From Rohdeia mirabilis (GTDB lineage: Bacteria; Planctomycetota; UBA1135; GCA-002686595): a stretch of 64,000 nt of DNA. Made by a program: the position numbers and the translations under genes. Shown in pieces: positions 38,837 to 48,260 of this stretch (its first letter is position 1; each line of letters opens with the position of its first letter). Location: the NCBI GenBank assembly GCA_007750655.1, contig CP036290.1:744001-808000 (forward strand), read 5' to 3'. The notes under the pieces are model-generated. The model did no database searches and was not told the origin of the DNA. It worked only from the letters and a program-made list of their open reading frames with translations.

Positions 38837-40663
38837 ATGAAGAAAGGTCGCCCCGCTCGTGAGAGCCGCGACTCGCGCACCGGTCGATCGACCGGGCGCA
38901 AGCCCGCATCCGCCGGCCCCGCCTACACCAAGGCGCGTCCCACCTACGGCGTGCACGGTGCCGCGAAACGTCGCGGCGCCAGTTCGCCTCTGCACGGCAA
39001 GAGCCGTCGTCCCGAGGACGCGGCCGACGAACTCGGCAACGGCACCGAGCTCGTGCGGCTCAACAAGTATCTGGCGTCACACGGCATCGCGTCGCGTCGC
39101 GGGTGCGACGAGCTGATCGCCGAGGGCGGCGTCAGCATCGACGGGCACATCGTCACCGACCTGGGCATCAAGGTCGATCCGGCGAACCAGCGCATCGAGG
39201 TGGACGGTGTGACGCTGCGTCCCGAGGGCGTGCGGCACCGCTACTACCTCCTGAACAAGCCGTCGGGCGTCGTCTGCACGAACAGCGAGCGCGAACTGCG
39301 CCCGCGGGCCGTCGACCTGATCACCGACCGCGACAAGGGGCGCGTGTTCACCGTCGGTCGCCTCGACGAGGACACCACGGGCCTGATCCTCATCACGAAC
39401 GACGGCGACTTCGCCAACCGCGTGATGCACCCGCGCTACGGCATCGACAAGACGTACCTGGTGCTCGTCCAGGGCCGCATCGATGACGCCGCAGTCGCGA
39501 AGATCCGCGACGGCGTGCACCTGTCCGACGGTCGCACGTCGGGCGCGCGCGTCCTGGTGCAGAAGCGCACCGCCACGGCCAGCAAGCTCGTCGTGACGAT
39601 CAAGGAGGGCAAGAACCGCGAGGTGCGCCGGGTCTTCGCGCGCACCGGCTACAAGGTCACCGACCTCAAGCGCATCCGCGTCGGCCACTTGACCGACCGC
39701 GGCCTCAAGCCCGGCAGTTGGCGTCCGCTGCGTCGCAACGAGATCCTCGAGCTGCTCGCCGGCCCGACCCAGGACTACCGCACGAAGGATCGCGACGGCA
39801 AGGGCGCCGGCCGCGGCACCGACCGCCGCGCCTCCCGCGGCAAGGATCGCAGCGACGTCCGCCGCGGACCCGAGCGCACGCGCGCCGGCTTCGACAGCGG
39901 GCGCGACGAGACCGACCGCATCGTGCGCCGCGACGTCGAGGAAGTGTTCACCGCTCCCGAACTGCGCCGCGACGAACAGCGCACGGTCGAGCGTTTCGAC
40001 GACCGCGGCGCGCGTCAGCCGCTGCGTGACGACGAGGCACTCGCGCCGCACCCGGCTGCTGCCCGAGCCGCTGGTGCCCGATCCGCCGCCGCCCACCCGG
40101 GCGCTGCGCGACGGTCGAGCTCGGACGAGGGCGCGCGCTCGTCGGGTCCGGGGCGTCCGGCTCGCTCCGGTTCCACGTCCGTGCCCTCCGACTCGGAAGG
40201 ACGTCAGGTCCGTCGCGTCATCGGCGCTGGCGGCCCGCCGCGTCCGCGCGGTGGCGATCGCCGGACCGATGGCGGCGGCGATCGCTCGACCGCGCGCGGC
40301 GGCGACCGCAACGGTGACCGTCGCGGCGAGGACCGTGGGTACGGCCGCTCGAGCCGCGGAGCGTCGGGCTACGGCCGCTCGGCCTACGGTTCGTCGCGGC
40401 GCACCGAGGACGAGCGTTCGACTCGACCGACGGACGGTGCCCACCCGGGCTCGAAGCGCTCCGGTGCGAACGGACCCAGGACCAGCGGCCCGGGTTGGAA
40501 GAGCAGCGACTCGCGCAGCGGCAACTCGGGCGACCAGGGCTCGCGGAGCACCACCTCGCGCGGGAACGAATCCCGCAAGTCGGGCGTGAAGGGCACGGGA
40601 TCGCGAGTCTCGCGCTCGAAGGGTCGCGACTCGAACGGCGGCGGTCGGCGGGTCGTATCCTGA
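38837..40663 (+). CDS. RluB/RsuA-type pseudouridine synthase with long RG-rich tail
   Basis: This 608-residue protein has GGAGGG 8 nt before the ATG. A basic leader (1-65) is followed by an S4 RNA-binding domain (about 70-130; VRLNKYLASHGIASRRGCDE), then the RsuA catalytic domain with GRLDEDTTGLILITNDGD, where D in RLDEDT is the nucleophile. After residue about 315 come nearly 300 disordered residues rich in R, G, D, S and Y (GYGRS and RGGDR units). It isomerises uridine in rRNA, probably 23S as RluB does; RsuA/RluF specificity cannot be excluded. It is followed 10 bp later by the M16 pair. Confidence 0.93.
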   Translation: MKKGRPARESRDSRTGRSTGRKPASAGPAYTKARPTYGVHGAAKRRGASSPLHGKSRRPEDAADELGNGTELVRLNKYLASHGIASRRGCDELIAEGGVSIDGHIVTDLGIKVDPANQRIEVDGVTLRPEGVRHRYYLLNKPSGVVCTNSERELRPRAVDLITDRDKGRVFTVGRLDEDTTGLILITNDGDFANRVMHPRYGIDKTYLVLVQGRIDDAAVAKIRDGVHLSDGRTSGARVLVQKRTATASKLVVTIKEGKNREVRRVFARTGYKVTDLKRIRVGHLTDRGLKPGSWRPLRRNEILELLAGPTQDYRTKDRDGKGAGRGTDRRASRGKDRSDVRRGPERTRAGFDSGRDETDRIVRRDVEEVFTAPELRRDEQRTVERFDDRGARQPLRDDEALAPHPAAARAAGARSAAAHPGAARRSSSDEGARSSGPGRPARSGSTSVPSDSEGRQVRRVIGAGGPPRPRGGDRRTDGGGDRSTARGGDRNGDRRGEDRGYGRSSRGASGYGRSAYGSSRRTEDERSTRPTDGAHPGSKRSGANGPRTSGPGWKSSDSRSGNSGDQGSRSTTSRGNESRKSGVKGTGSRVSRSKGRDSNGGGRRVVS

Positions 40664-40673
40664 TCCGCCCTCC

Positions 40674-42437
40674 ATGACGATCGAACCGAACCACCAGTCG
40701 AACGGCGACGGGCGCACGTCGCCCGCGTCCGATCCCTCCTCGCGCTCCCGGACCCAGGGCGATCGTCCGGCGGCCGCTCCGACGTCCGGAGCGGCCGAGT
40801 CGGGCCCGCCCGAGACGGCGAGCAGCGGGTCCTCGTCGGCGGGCTCGGGTCCCCGGGGATCGTGCGCGACCGGATCGCGCACCGCCGTGTCCGACCCCGC
40901 CGCGTCCGACGCCGCCGATCACGCCTCGCGCGACCCCGACACGCCCTGGTCCGAGACCCTCGAGCGCGGCGGTTGCCGAGTGGCCGAGACCACCCTCGCG
41001 AGCGGGATGCGCCTCATCGTCGGGGAGCGGCACACGGACCCGATCGTCGCGGTCCTCGTCTTCTACGGCGTCGGCTCGGTGCACGAACCGGCCGAGATCG
41101 CGGGCGTGTCGCACTTCCTCGAACACATGATGTTCAAGGGCACGAAGACCGTCGGCAAGGGCGAGGTCGATCGCTTGACCGCGCTGCTCGGCGGACAGAA
41201 CAACGCCTTCACGGGCAAGGACCACACCGGCTACTGGTTCGAGTTCGCGTCCGATCGCTGGACGCAGGCGCTCGCGATCGAAGCCGATCGCATGGCGAAC
41301 CTCGCGCTCGATCCGGTCGAGTTCGAGGCCGAGCGCGAAGTGGTGCTCGAGGAACTCGCGATGGGGCTCGACGATCCGTGGCGTGCGATCAGCCAGGACG
41401 TGGAAACGCTCGCGTGCGGCGACCACCCCTACGGCCGACCGATCATCGGCACCAAGGAGTCGGTCGAGGCGATCACGCGCGAGGCGATGTACGCCCACTA
41501 TCGCAGTGCCTACGCGCCGAGCAACGCGACCGTCGTCGTGTGTGGCGACGTCGAGCGCGACGACGTGCTCGCCCAGGTCGCGACCGCGTTCGCCGACGCC
41601 GCACGCGACGTCGAACCGCTGCCCACACCCGAGCCGTTCGAGAGCGCGCTCGTCGCTCCGCCCGACGTCACGTTGGCCGGAACGTCGCCCGCTGCCGAGC
41701 CTGCAGCCGAGCCCGCGCTGCGCTCCGGCCCGGTCGCCCACCGCGTCCGTCGCACCTGGCCCGACGAAGGCCACCGCCTGTGCATCGTGTGGCCCGGTGC
41801 GCGCTGCGGCGACGTGGACGACTTCGCGCTCGACTTCGTGCAGACGATCCTGACCACCGGCCGCAACGCGACGATGACGCGCGCGCTGGTCGTCGACGGC
41901 GACCTCTGCACCTACGTCTCGACCGCCAACGACGCGCGTGCGCACGGCGGCCTGTTCTGGCTCTTCGCGCAAGGGTCGAACGCGGCCGGCGAAGCCCAAC
42001 TCGAAGCGTCGATCGAGGCCCAGATCCTGCGGCTCGCCGAGGATGGACCGACCGCCGCCGAGATGGAGCGCGCCATGGGCATCCTCGTTTCGGGCGACGC
42101 GTTCGAGAGCGAAGGCGTGTCCGACGTGGCCGAGCAGTTGGGCGGTTTCGCGCTCGACGCGGACTGGCGCATCGCGCTCGACGGCGGCGAACGGCACCGC
42201 GCGATCACCGCCGACCAGGTGCGCGACGTGTGCCGCCGGCTGCTGCCGTTCTCGCGCGCGGCCGTCGGTTGGTCGCTGCCGGCCGAGGAGGGCGCGAGCG
42301 CGAGTGAAGCGGTCGACACGGCCATCGGCGCCGCGCTCGACGCAGGTGACGACGCCGGCGTCGAAGCGATCGAAGAGGGCGGTTTCGACGACGACGCCTC
42401 CGACGACCGCGAGTCCAACGACCCGGTGACGTCGTGA
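40674..42437 (+). CDS. M16-family zinc peptidase, catalytic subunit
   Basis: This 587-residue protein has an N-terminal Ser/Ala/Pro-rich segment (about 1-85, no clear signal peptide), then an M16 domain. The inverted zinc motif HFLEH (H147, E150, H151) and the downstream glutamate in EREVVLEELAMG are intact. The C-terminal M16 half and an acidic tail rich in D and E follow. It probably works as a heterodimer with the next gene, which overlaps it by GTGA and lacks the zinc motif. The cellular location is uncertain. Confidence 0.9.
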   Translation: MTIEPNHQSNGDGRTSPASDPSSRSRTQGDRPAAAPTSGAAESGPPETASSGSSSAGSGPRGSCATGSRTAVSDPAASDAADHASRDPDTPWSETLERGGCRVAETTLASGMRLIVGERHTDPIVAVLVFYGVGSVHEPAEIAGVSHFLEHMMFKGTKTVGKGEVDRLTALLGGQNNAFTGKDHTGYWFEFASDRWTQALAIEADRMANLALDPVEFEAEREVVLEELAMGLDDPWRAISQDVETLACGDHPYGRPIIGTKESVEAITREAMYAHYRSAYAPSNATVVVCGDVERDDVLAQVATAFADAARDVEPLPTPEPFESALVAPPDVTLAGTSPAAEPAAEPALRSGPVAHRVRRTWPDEGHRLCIVWPGARCGDVDDFALDFVQTILTTGRNATMTRALVVDGDLCTYVSTANDARAHGGLFWLFAQGSNAAGEAQLEASIEAQILRLAEDGPTAAEMERAMGILVSGDAFESEGVSDVAEQLGGFALDADWRIALDGGERHRAITADQVRDVCRRLLPFSRAAVGWSLPAEEGASASEAVDTAIGAALDAGDDAGVEAIEEGGFDDDASDDRESNDPVTS

Positions 42438-43810
42438 GCACACCCGACCCGACCGCGCTCACCGAACCGCGTAGCCTGCGCCTGTCGATCCCGTCGATCG
42501 AGTTCGAGCTCTCGTGCGGCGCGCGCCTGATCGTGTCGCCGCGCGCGAAGGCCGCCGTCACGTCGCTCGTGGTCTCGATCGAAGGTGGCGCACGCCTGGA
42601 CCCGATCGGTCGCGAAGGCACGGCCCAACTCGCCGGTTCGCTCGCCGTCGAGGGCACCGAACGCCACAGCGAGTCCGAACTCGCCGCGATCCTCGAGCCG
42701 CTCGGCGGTTCGCTCGTCGGTGACGCCAGCGGGCTGTCGGGCTCGGCCGCGGCGGTCGGCACTCCGGAGAGTCCCGACGCGAACTGGCGCACGCTGCTGG
42801 ACCTCGCCGCCGAGGTCCTGGTCCGGCCGACCTACCCGATCGAGCGCTTCGAACGCCGCAAGTCGATCGCGCTCGAACGTCTGCGCGTCGACGAAGCCGA
42901 TCCGCGCGTCCAGGTCGGCCGCCTGTTCAACACGCTGGTGTACGGCACCGGTACGGGCGGCACGAGCGGCATCGGTCGCCCGCGCCGCGGCACGTTCGAA
43001 TCGGTCTCCGGCATCGAGCGCGAGGACCTCGTGCGCTGGCACGCGGAGACCTGGGTCGCTTCGCGCACGATCATCGGCATCTGCGGCGATCTCGACCCCG
43101 AGGCCGTGCGCGACCACCTGGAATCGGCCCTCGCGGGGTGGCGCACCGGCGTCGCCGCGCCGCCGATCGACGACCGCTTCCCGCCGCGCACCACGCGCAT
43201 CGCGACGTTCCGCGCCGAGCGTGAACAGGTCCAGCTCCTGGCCGGACACCTGGGCATCCGCCGCCTCGATCCGCGCTACGCCGCCTGCGTCGTGATGGAC
43301 CACGTGCTCGGCACCGGTCCCGGTTTCACCGACCGCATCAGCAAGCGCCTGCGCGACGAGGAAGGTCTGGCCTACTCGGTCAGCGCGACGACCGCTGCCT
43401 CCGCCGGGCGCGTCGAAGGCGTGTTCCAAGCCTCGATCGCCACGTCGCCCGACAAGGTGGCCGCGGCGCTCGCCGGCTTCGTCGAGGAGATGGAGCGCAT
43501 CCGCACCGAACCGGTCACGCCCGACGAACTGCACCTCGTGAAGCAGTACCTGAGCGGTTCGTTCGCGATGGGTTTCGAGAAGACGAGCCGTCGCGCGAGC
43601 CAGGTCGTCACCGCCGCGCGTCTCGGTCTGCCCGAGGGGCACCTGGACCAGTTGCTCGACGACCTGATGGCCGTGGACGCCGAAGCGGTGCTCGCCTGCG
43701 CCCGCGACGTGCTGGATCCGCGCGCCCTGTCGGTGGCGGTCGCAGGCCCCTTGGACGAAGGCACGGTTCGGGCGCACCTGGACGCCGCGCGGGCCGGACT
43801 GGCGGAGTAG
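42434..43810 (+). CDS. M16-family non-catalytic partner
   Basis: This 458-residue protein has a GTG start. The fold follows M16 peptidases, but where the HxxEH zinc motif belongs the sequence reads GTAQLAGSLAVEG, so it cannot bind zinc in the usual way. The substrate-binding R/Y region is kept (GTGPGFTDRISKRLRDEEGL then AYSV). Such inactive partners pair with a catalytic M16 protein, here the overlapping upstream gene. No signal peptide was seen. Confidence 0.9.
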   Translation: MSTPDPTALTEPRSLRLSIPSIEFELSCGARLIVSPRAKAAVTSLVVSIEGGARLDPIGREGTAQLAGSLAVEGTERHSESELAAILEPLGGSLVGDASGLSGSAAAVGTPESPDANWRTLLDLAAEVLVRPTYPIERFERRKSIALERLRVDEADPRVQVGRLFNTLVYGTGTGGTSGIGRPRRGTFESVSGIEREDLVRWHAETWVASRTIIGICGDLDPEAVRDHLESALAGWRTGVAAPPIDDRFPPRTTRIATFRAEREQVQLLAGHLGIRRLDPRYAACVVMDHVLGTGPGFTDRISKRLRDEEGLAYSVSATTAASAGRVEGVFQASIATSPDKVAAALAGFVEEMERIRTEPVTPDELHLVKQYLSGSFAMGFEKTSRRASQVVTAARLGLPEGHLDQLLDDLMAVDAEAVLACARDVLDPRALSVAVAGPLDEGTVRAHLDAARAGLAE

Positions 43811-43898
43811 GGCGGCGCGGGCCGTCCGGCGCGGACGAGGCGGCTAGGATGGGTGCCCGCCGGCGCCTCCATCCCGCGCCCGGACCCACACCGCCGCC

Positions 43899-46800
43899 AT
43901 GACGACCATCCTCCACCGCGCTGGGCTCGCCCTCGCGTGCGCCGCCGTTCCGTTCACCGCCCTGGCCCACGCCGATCACGAGACGGTCGGTTCGATCCAC
44001 GTCGAAGGGCACCGCTTCCGGGTCGAGATCGATCCGGACGTCGAGCACTCGGGGCGGTTGGTGGTCGACGTGATCGCGCGGCCGAAGGAAGTCGATGCCG
44101 GCCAGTTGGAGCTGGACGAGCCGCTCTTCGACGGTGGGCGCGAGGTGCTCGAGAGCGTCGTGATCGAGAACGGTGCGACGAGTCTTCTGTCCGCCAGTCA
44201 GCAGCCCGCGGCGGTGTGGGCGGACGGCGAGGAGCTGTTGGTGCTGGCGAGCCACAGCGGCGTCCAGCTCTGGGACGTTCGCGCGCCGCTGGAGCCGAAG
44301 TTGATCGGGACGCTCGGCCTGCTCGACATCGACGCGCCAGAAGGCGATCGCCCGTGGCAGTTCGCCGTGCAGTTCCCTTGGCTGTTCGCGATCGGCGACG
44401 ACGCGGCGCAGTTGCAGGTGGTGAGCCTCGCCGATCCGTATGCGCCCGAAGTGGTCGACGAGACGCCTCTCGACAACTACGGCGACGGCGCCATGGTCGG
44501 GATCCGTGCGTTCGACGACGTACTGCAGCTTCAGGGGGCGACCGGCGACGTGTCCGCGGTCGACGTGCGCGACCCGCTGCGGCCGATGCCCACGTCGAAC
44601 GAGTCTGCGATGCGTGCGCGAGCCGCTGGAGACCAGGCCGGCGAGCCCAGCTCGGGATTCTTCTACGACGACGCTCCCGATGGTGGCTTCGAAGGAGCGG
44701 CGACCAACGTCTTCGACTCCGGCCTGCCTTTCGTCACCGAGGCGTCACCGAACTTCCGGCGGCGAGTGAGCACCGGAACGAGCTTCGAACGGGGATGGTT
44801 CGAAGCGCCGAGCGACCGCCGCTTGGTCGATCTGCGCAGCGGGACCGAAGTGCCGCTCGCCACGACCTGGCAGTCGGGTTCGCAGTTCGTCGCCACGCTC
44901 AAACAGCTGGCTCCCGATGCGTCGTACCGACTGGAGCTGCCGGAGAGCGTTCCGTTCACGACGACTCTCGGGAGCAACACACCTGCGGCCGTGAACCTGT
45001 GGCTCGACTCCACTCTGGAACTGACCACCGGTCGCGCGATCGCCGCCGTCAACCTCCTCGCCTCTTCCTCCGGCGCCTCCACCATCGGCGAAGAAGCCGT
45101 CTTCGGCGCGCGCTGCGACGACACGACCGGTCAGTGGTCGTTCGACTTCGGCGACGGTTCGCCCGCCACGCGCTGGTCGAGCGAGCCGCTCGCGTTCCAC
45201 ACCTTCGACGCGCCGGGCCTGTACTCGGTGACCGCGCGCCTGCGCCACACCGACGCCGAAGGCAAAGAGCGCATCTCGGCCCGCGTCATCGAACACGGCG
45301 TCGTGCGCCCCGAGACCGCGCGCGCCGCGACGAAGGCGACGACGATCGTCTACGACCCCGAGCTCGAGCGCGTGTGGTGCGTCAACCCGGACAACGACAC
45401 GGTCTCGTGCATCGACCACGCGCGCGGGATCCTGTTGCAGGAGCTGATCGTCGGTAAAGAGCCGCGTTCGATCGCGCTGGCCGACGACCGCTCCCTGTGG
45501 ATCACGAACGAGGAGAGCTGGTCGATCACCGTTCTCGACGCGGACACCGGCAACCTGGTCGAAACCGTGGAACTGCCCTTCGCGTGCCGTCCGTTCGGCG
45601 TCGCGCACGCGCCCGACGGCAGCACCTACGTCACGACGCTCGGCACCAACGAGATCCTGCGCTTCGACACGGCGTCGCGCGTCCGGACCGGTCGCGTGCT
45701 GGCCGACGGTCCGTTGCGCGGCCTGGCGGTCAGCGGCGACGGCTCGACGATCCTCGCCACGCGCTTCATCAGTCCCCAGGACAACGGCGAGCTGGTGGTC
45801 GTGAACGCGGCGAGTTTCGACGGGCTCGGCAGCGAGGGCGCCGTCGGTTTCGTGCAGCCGCTGGCCGAGAACCCCGGCCCCGACACGCGCCTCGGTGGGC
45901 GTGGCGTGCCGAACCACGTGGCCGACGTCGCGATCACGCCCGACGGTCGGCGCGCGTGGATCGCCGCCAAGAAGGACAACTCGAGCCGCGGCCTGTACCG
46001 CGACGGCCAGCCGCTGACCTGGTGGAGCACCGTGCGCCCGATGGCGGCGGTGTTCGACATCGAAGCCGGTGACGAGGACGTGGCCGCGCGCATCGACTTC
46101 GGCGCGCGCGACTTCCCGGTCGCCACGGCGTTCAGCCCGCGCGGCGAGTACGGCTTCATGGCGATGCGCGGCAGCGGCTCGGTCGAGGTGTTCGATCCCG
46201 AGACGTCCGAGCACCTGTTCACGATCGGGCGCGGCGATCGCGGCGCAGGCGAGCGCACCGGCATCGCGCCGATCGGCCTGGTGGTCGATCCCGACCGCCA
46301 ACTGCTCGTCGTGCACAACTTCCTGACGCGCGATCTGGCCGTCTACGCGCTGCAGCCGCTGCTCGCCGGCGAGGCCTGGGAGGCGCCGTTCGTCGGTCGC
46401 GTGAAGACCTGCACCGTCGAGATCCTGCGCGGCCCGGTGCTGCCCGGCAAACAGCTCTTCCACACCGCGAACGAGGATCGGATGAGCCGCCTCGGCCACG
46501 TGTCGTGCGCGAGCTGTCACTTCGACTCCGGTCACGACGGCCGCATCTGGGACTTCACCGATCGCGGCGAGGGTCTGCGCAACACGATCTCGCTGCAAGG
46601 GCGCCAGGGCACCGGGCACGGTCTCGTGCACTGGACCGCGAACTTCAACGAGATCCAGGACTTCGAACAGGACATCCGCCTGGCCCAGGCCGGCAAGGGC
46701 TTCATCGCCGATCACCTGTGGGCCGGCAGTCGCGACGGACTCGGCTACGACAAGCGCGGACTCAGTCTCGAGACCGACGCGATCAACAGCTACGTGTCCA

Positions 46801-47684
46801 CGTTCGACCGCTTCCCGCCCAGCCCGCACCGCGAGCAGGACGGTTCGCTGACGGCCGGCGGCGCGCGCGGCAAGGAGCTGTTCGACTCGCTCGGCTGTTG
46901 GGAGTGCCACGGCGGTCGCACGTACACGGACTTCCAGTTCGGCACCGTGCACGACATCGGTTCGACGACCGACGCGTCCGGATCGCGCATCGGCGGACCG
47001 CTGATCGGCATCGACACGCCGACCCTGCGCGGCATCTGGGAGACGGCGCCGTACTTCCACGACGGTTCGGCGGCGACGTTGATGGACGTGCTGAACCGCG
47101 AGGGGCTGAAAGGGAGCCACGGTGAGGCGGCCGAGCTCTCCGACGAGCAGAAGCGCGACCTGGTCGAGTACCTGCTGCAGATCGACGGACGCGAACCGCC
47201 GGCCAAGAACGCCGTGCGCCAACCCGACGCGAAGGTGGCGTTCGAGACGCTGCCCCAGCGCGCCGGCCTCGAGGACGTGTTCGTGCTGACCGCGAACGAC
47301 TGGCCGGTCGTGATCCCGAAGGTGCGCGCCGGCGTGCGCGTGTACCAGGACGCGCGCGACGTGTTCACCGAGGTTCCCGCGTGGCTCGAGGACACGCACC
47401 GCCTGTGGACCGCCGCCGAGGACGCGGACGAGGAGGCCGGCACCGATGCGCCGCTGCTCGAGCTGACGATGCGCCACGACGTGACGGTGACCGTGGGGCT
47501 GGACGCGCGCGCCGAGTCGGTGCCCGCATGGCTGGCCGGGTGGACCGAGAGCGAGGACCGCATCGCGTCCGATGCCGCGACCTATCGCCTGTTCACGAAG
47601 CGCTTCGCCGCCGAGGACGAGCCCACGTTCGGTGCCAATCCGGCCGAGGGGCTGGCGGCGTACCTGATCTTCCTGGAACGCTGA
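43899..47684 (+). CDS. large exported protein: PKD-like domain, propeller and dihaem cytochrome
   Basis: This 1261-residue protein has a signal peptide at about 1-25 (ending LAHA). Residues about 385-470 contain a PKD-like domain (FDFGDGSPATRW, HTFDAPGLYSVTARL). Residues about 475-850 form a YVTN/NHL-type beta-propeller (VNPDNDTVSCIDHARG, RSIALADDRSLWITNEES). The C-terminal third has two haem c sites, CASCH (870-874) and CWECH (1000-1004), in a layout like dihaem cytochrome c peroxidases (LRNTISLQGRQGTGH, TPTLRGIWETAPYFHDGSA). It is likely a periplasmic or surface redox protein; the electron partner is unknown. Its stop codon abuts a long palindrome. Confidence 0.88.
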   Translation: MTTILHRAGLALACAAVPFTALAHADHETVGSIHVEGHRFRVEIDPDVEHSGRLVVDVIARPKEVDAGQLELDEPLFDGGREVLESVVIENGATSLLSASQQPAAVWADGEELLVLASHSGVQLWDVRAPLEPKLIGTLGLLDIDAPEGDRPWQFAVQFPWLFAIGDDAAQLQVVSLADPYAPEVVDETPLDNYGDGAMVGIRAFDDVLQLQGATGDVSAVDVRDPLRPMPTSNESAMRARAAGDQAGEPSSGFFYDDAPDGGFEGAATNVFDSGLPFVTEASPNFRRRVSTGTSFERGWFEAPSDRRLVDLRSGTEVPLATTWQSGSQFVATLKQLAPDASYRLELPESVPFTTTLGSNTPAAVNLWLDSTLELTTGRAIAAVNLLASSSGASTIGEEAVFGARCDDTTGQWSFDFGDGSPATRWSSEPLAFHTFDAPGLYSVTARLRHTDAEGKERISARVIEHGVVRPETARAATKATTIVYDPELERVWCVNPDNDTVSCIDHARGILLQELIVGKEPRSIALADDRSLWITNEESWSITVLDADTGNLVETVELPFACRPFGVAHAPDGSTYVTTLGTNEILRFDTASRVRTGRVLADGPLRGLAVSGDGSTILATRFISPQDNGELVVVNAASFDGLGSEGAVGFVQPLAENPGPDTRLGGRGVPNHVADVAITPDGRRAWIAAKKDNSSRGLYRDGQPLTWWSTVRPMAAVFDIEAGDEDVAARIDFGARDFPVATAFSPRGEYGFMAMRGSGSVEVFDPETSEHLFTIGRGDRGAGERTGIAPIGLVVDPDRQLLVVHNFLTRDLAVYALQPLLAGEAWEAPFVGRVKTCTVEILRGPVLPGKQLFHTANEDRMSRLGHVSCASCHFDSGHDGRIWDFTDRGEGLRNTISLQGRQGTGHGLVHWTANFNEIQDFEQDIRLAQAGKGFIADHLWAGSRDGLGYDKRGLSLETDAINSYVSTFDRFPPSPHREQDGSLTAGGARGKELFDSLGCWECHGGRTYTDFQFGTVHDIGSTTDASGSRIGGPLIGIDTPTLRGIWETAPYFHDGSAATLMDVLNREGLKGSHGEAAELSDEQKRDLVEYLLQIDGREPPAKNAVRQPDAKVAFETLPQRAGLEDVFVLTANDWPVVIPKVRAGVRVYQDARDVFTEVPAWLEDTHRLWTAAEDADEEAGTDAPLLELTMRHDVTVTVGLDARAESVPAWLAGWTESEDRIASDAATYRLFTKRFAAEDEPTFGANPAEGLAAYLIFLER

Positions 47685-47810
47685 TCGGTACGGCGTCGGT
47701 ACGGCGTCAGGCACGAAAATGCCACCTGCCGCCGACGACGCTGCGATTCGCAGCGTCTCGGCGCGGCAGGTGGCATTTTCGTGCCTGACGCCGTACCGAC
47801 GCCGTACCGA
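47685..47810. repeat. long palindrome family A, copy 1
   Basis: In this 126-bp copy, arms of about 46 bp are perfectly complementary (outer TCGGTACGGCG repeated twice, then TCAGGCACGAAAATGCC and ACCTGCCG). A smaller hairpin (GACGCTGCG/CGCAGCGTC) sits at the centre. It begins 1 bp after the stop of the dihaem protein and probably acts as a terminator or a mobile REP-like unit. Confidence 0.9.
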
Positions 47811-47833
47811 CAATCTTCCTCAAGCGCACCGCC

Positions 47834-47851
47834 GTACCAGGACGATGGTAC
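47834..47851 (+). promoter_or_regulatory. dyad GTACCA-N6-TGGTAC before the GntR gene
   Basis: This is a perfect 6-bp inverted repeat with a 6-nt spacer, ending 7 nt before the GTG of the GntR-family regulator. It is a likely operator for self-regulation. Confidence 0.5.
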
Positions 47852-47858
47852 GGGTGCC

Positions 47859-48260
47859 GTGGAGCACGCCCCGCAGATCCGCCTCGACCCCGAGTCGAGC
47901 GCCGCACCGTCCGAGCAGCTCGTCCAGCGGGTGCTCGAACTCGTGGCCAGCGGAGCGCTCGGAGCCGGGGCGAAGCTGCCGTCGGTGCGTGGGCTGGCCG
48001 CCGCGGCGCTCGTGAACCACAACACCGTGGCGCGCGCCTACCGCGAACTCGAGGTCCTTGGAGTCGTGCGCGGCGAGAACGGTCGCGGCGTGTTCGTCAC
48101 CGACGCCGGTCCGCGCATCGCGCGCGAACAGCACGGCGGCGCGACTCTCGCGGGTTTCGAGACCGCGGCACGGGCTGCACTGCGCTGCGGCCATCCGATC
48201 GAACACTTGTCAGAGATCCTGCGGTCGCTCGCTGCGACCGAACAGCGGAGAGCTTCATGA
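47859..48260 (+). CDS. GntR-family regulator, YtrA-like
   Basis: The protein has about 133 residues, taken from the GTG at 47859; a GTG further upstream (47781) would lie inside the palindrome. The winged helix is clear (EQLVQRVLELVASGALGAGA, KLPSVRGLAAAALVNHNTVA, RAYRELEVLGVV). A short C-terminal helical part follows, so this is the small YtrA type that regulates adjacent ABC transporters. Its stop overlaps the ATPase start by ATGA. The dyad at 47834-47851 is the obvious target. Confidence 0.88.
   Translation: MEHAPQIRLDPESSAAPSEQLVQRVLELVASGALGAGAKLPSVRGLAAAALVNHNTVARAYRELEVLGVVRGENGRGVFVTDAGPRIAREQHGGATLAGFETAARAALRCGHPIEHLSEILRSLAATEQRRAS

Noticed and set aside
44745..47813. Minus-strand open frame of about 1000 codons opposite the dihaem gene
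   Set aside because: The plus strand carries a signal peptide, PKD domain and CXXCH motifs; the minus frame has none.
47781..47858. Upstream GTG start of the GntR regulator inside palindrome copy 1
   Set aside because: It would make the first 26 residues out of repeat sequence and place the dyad inside the gene; the GTG at 47859 fits the family better.
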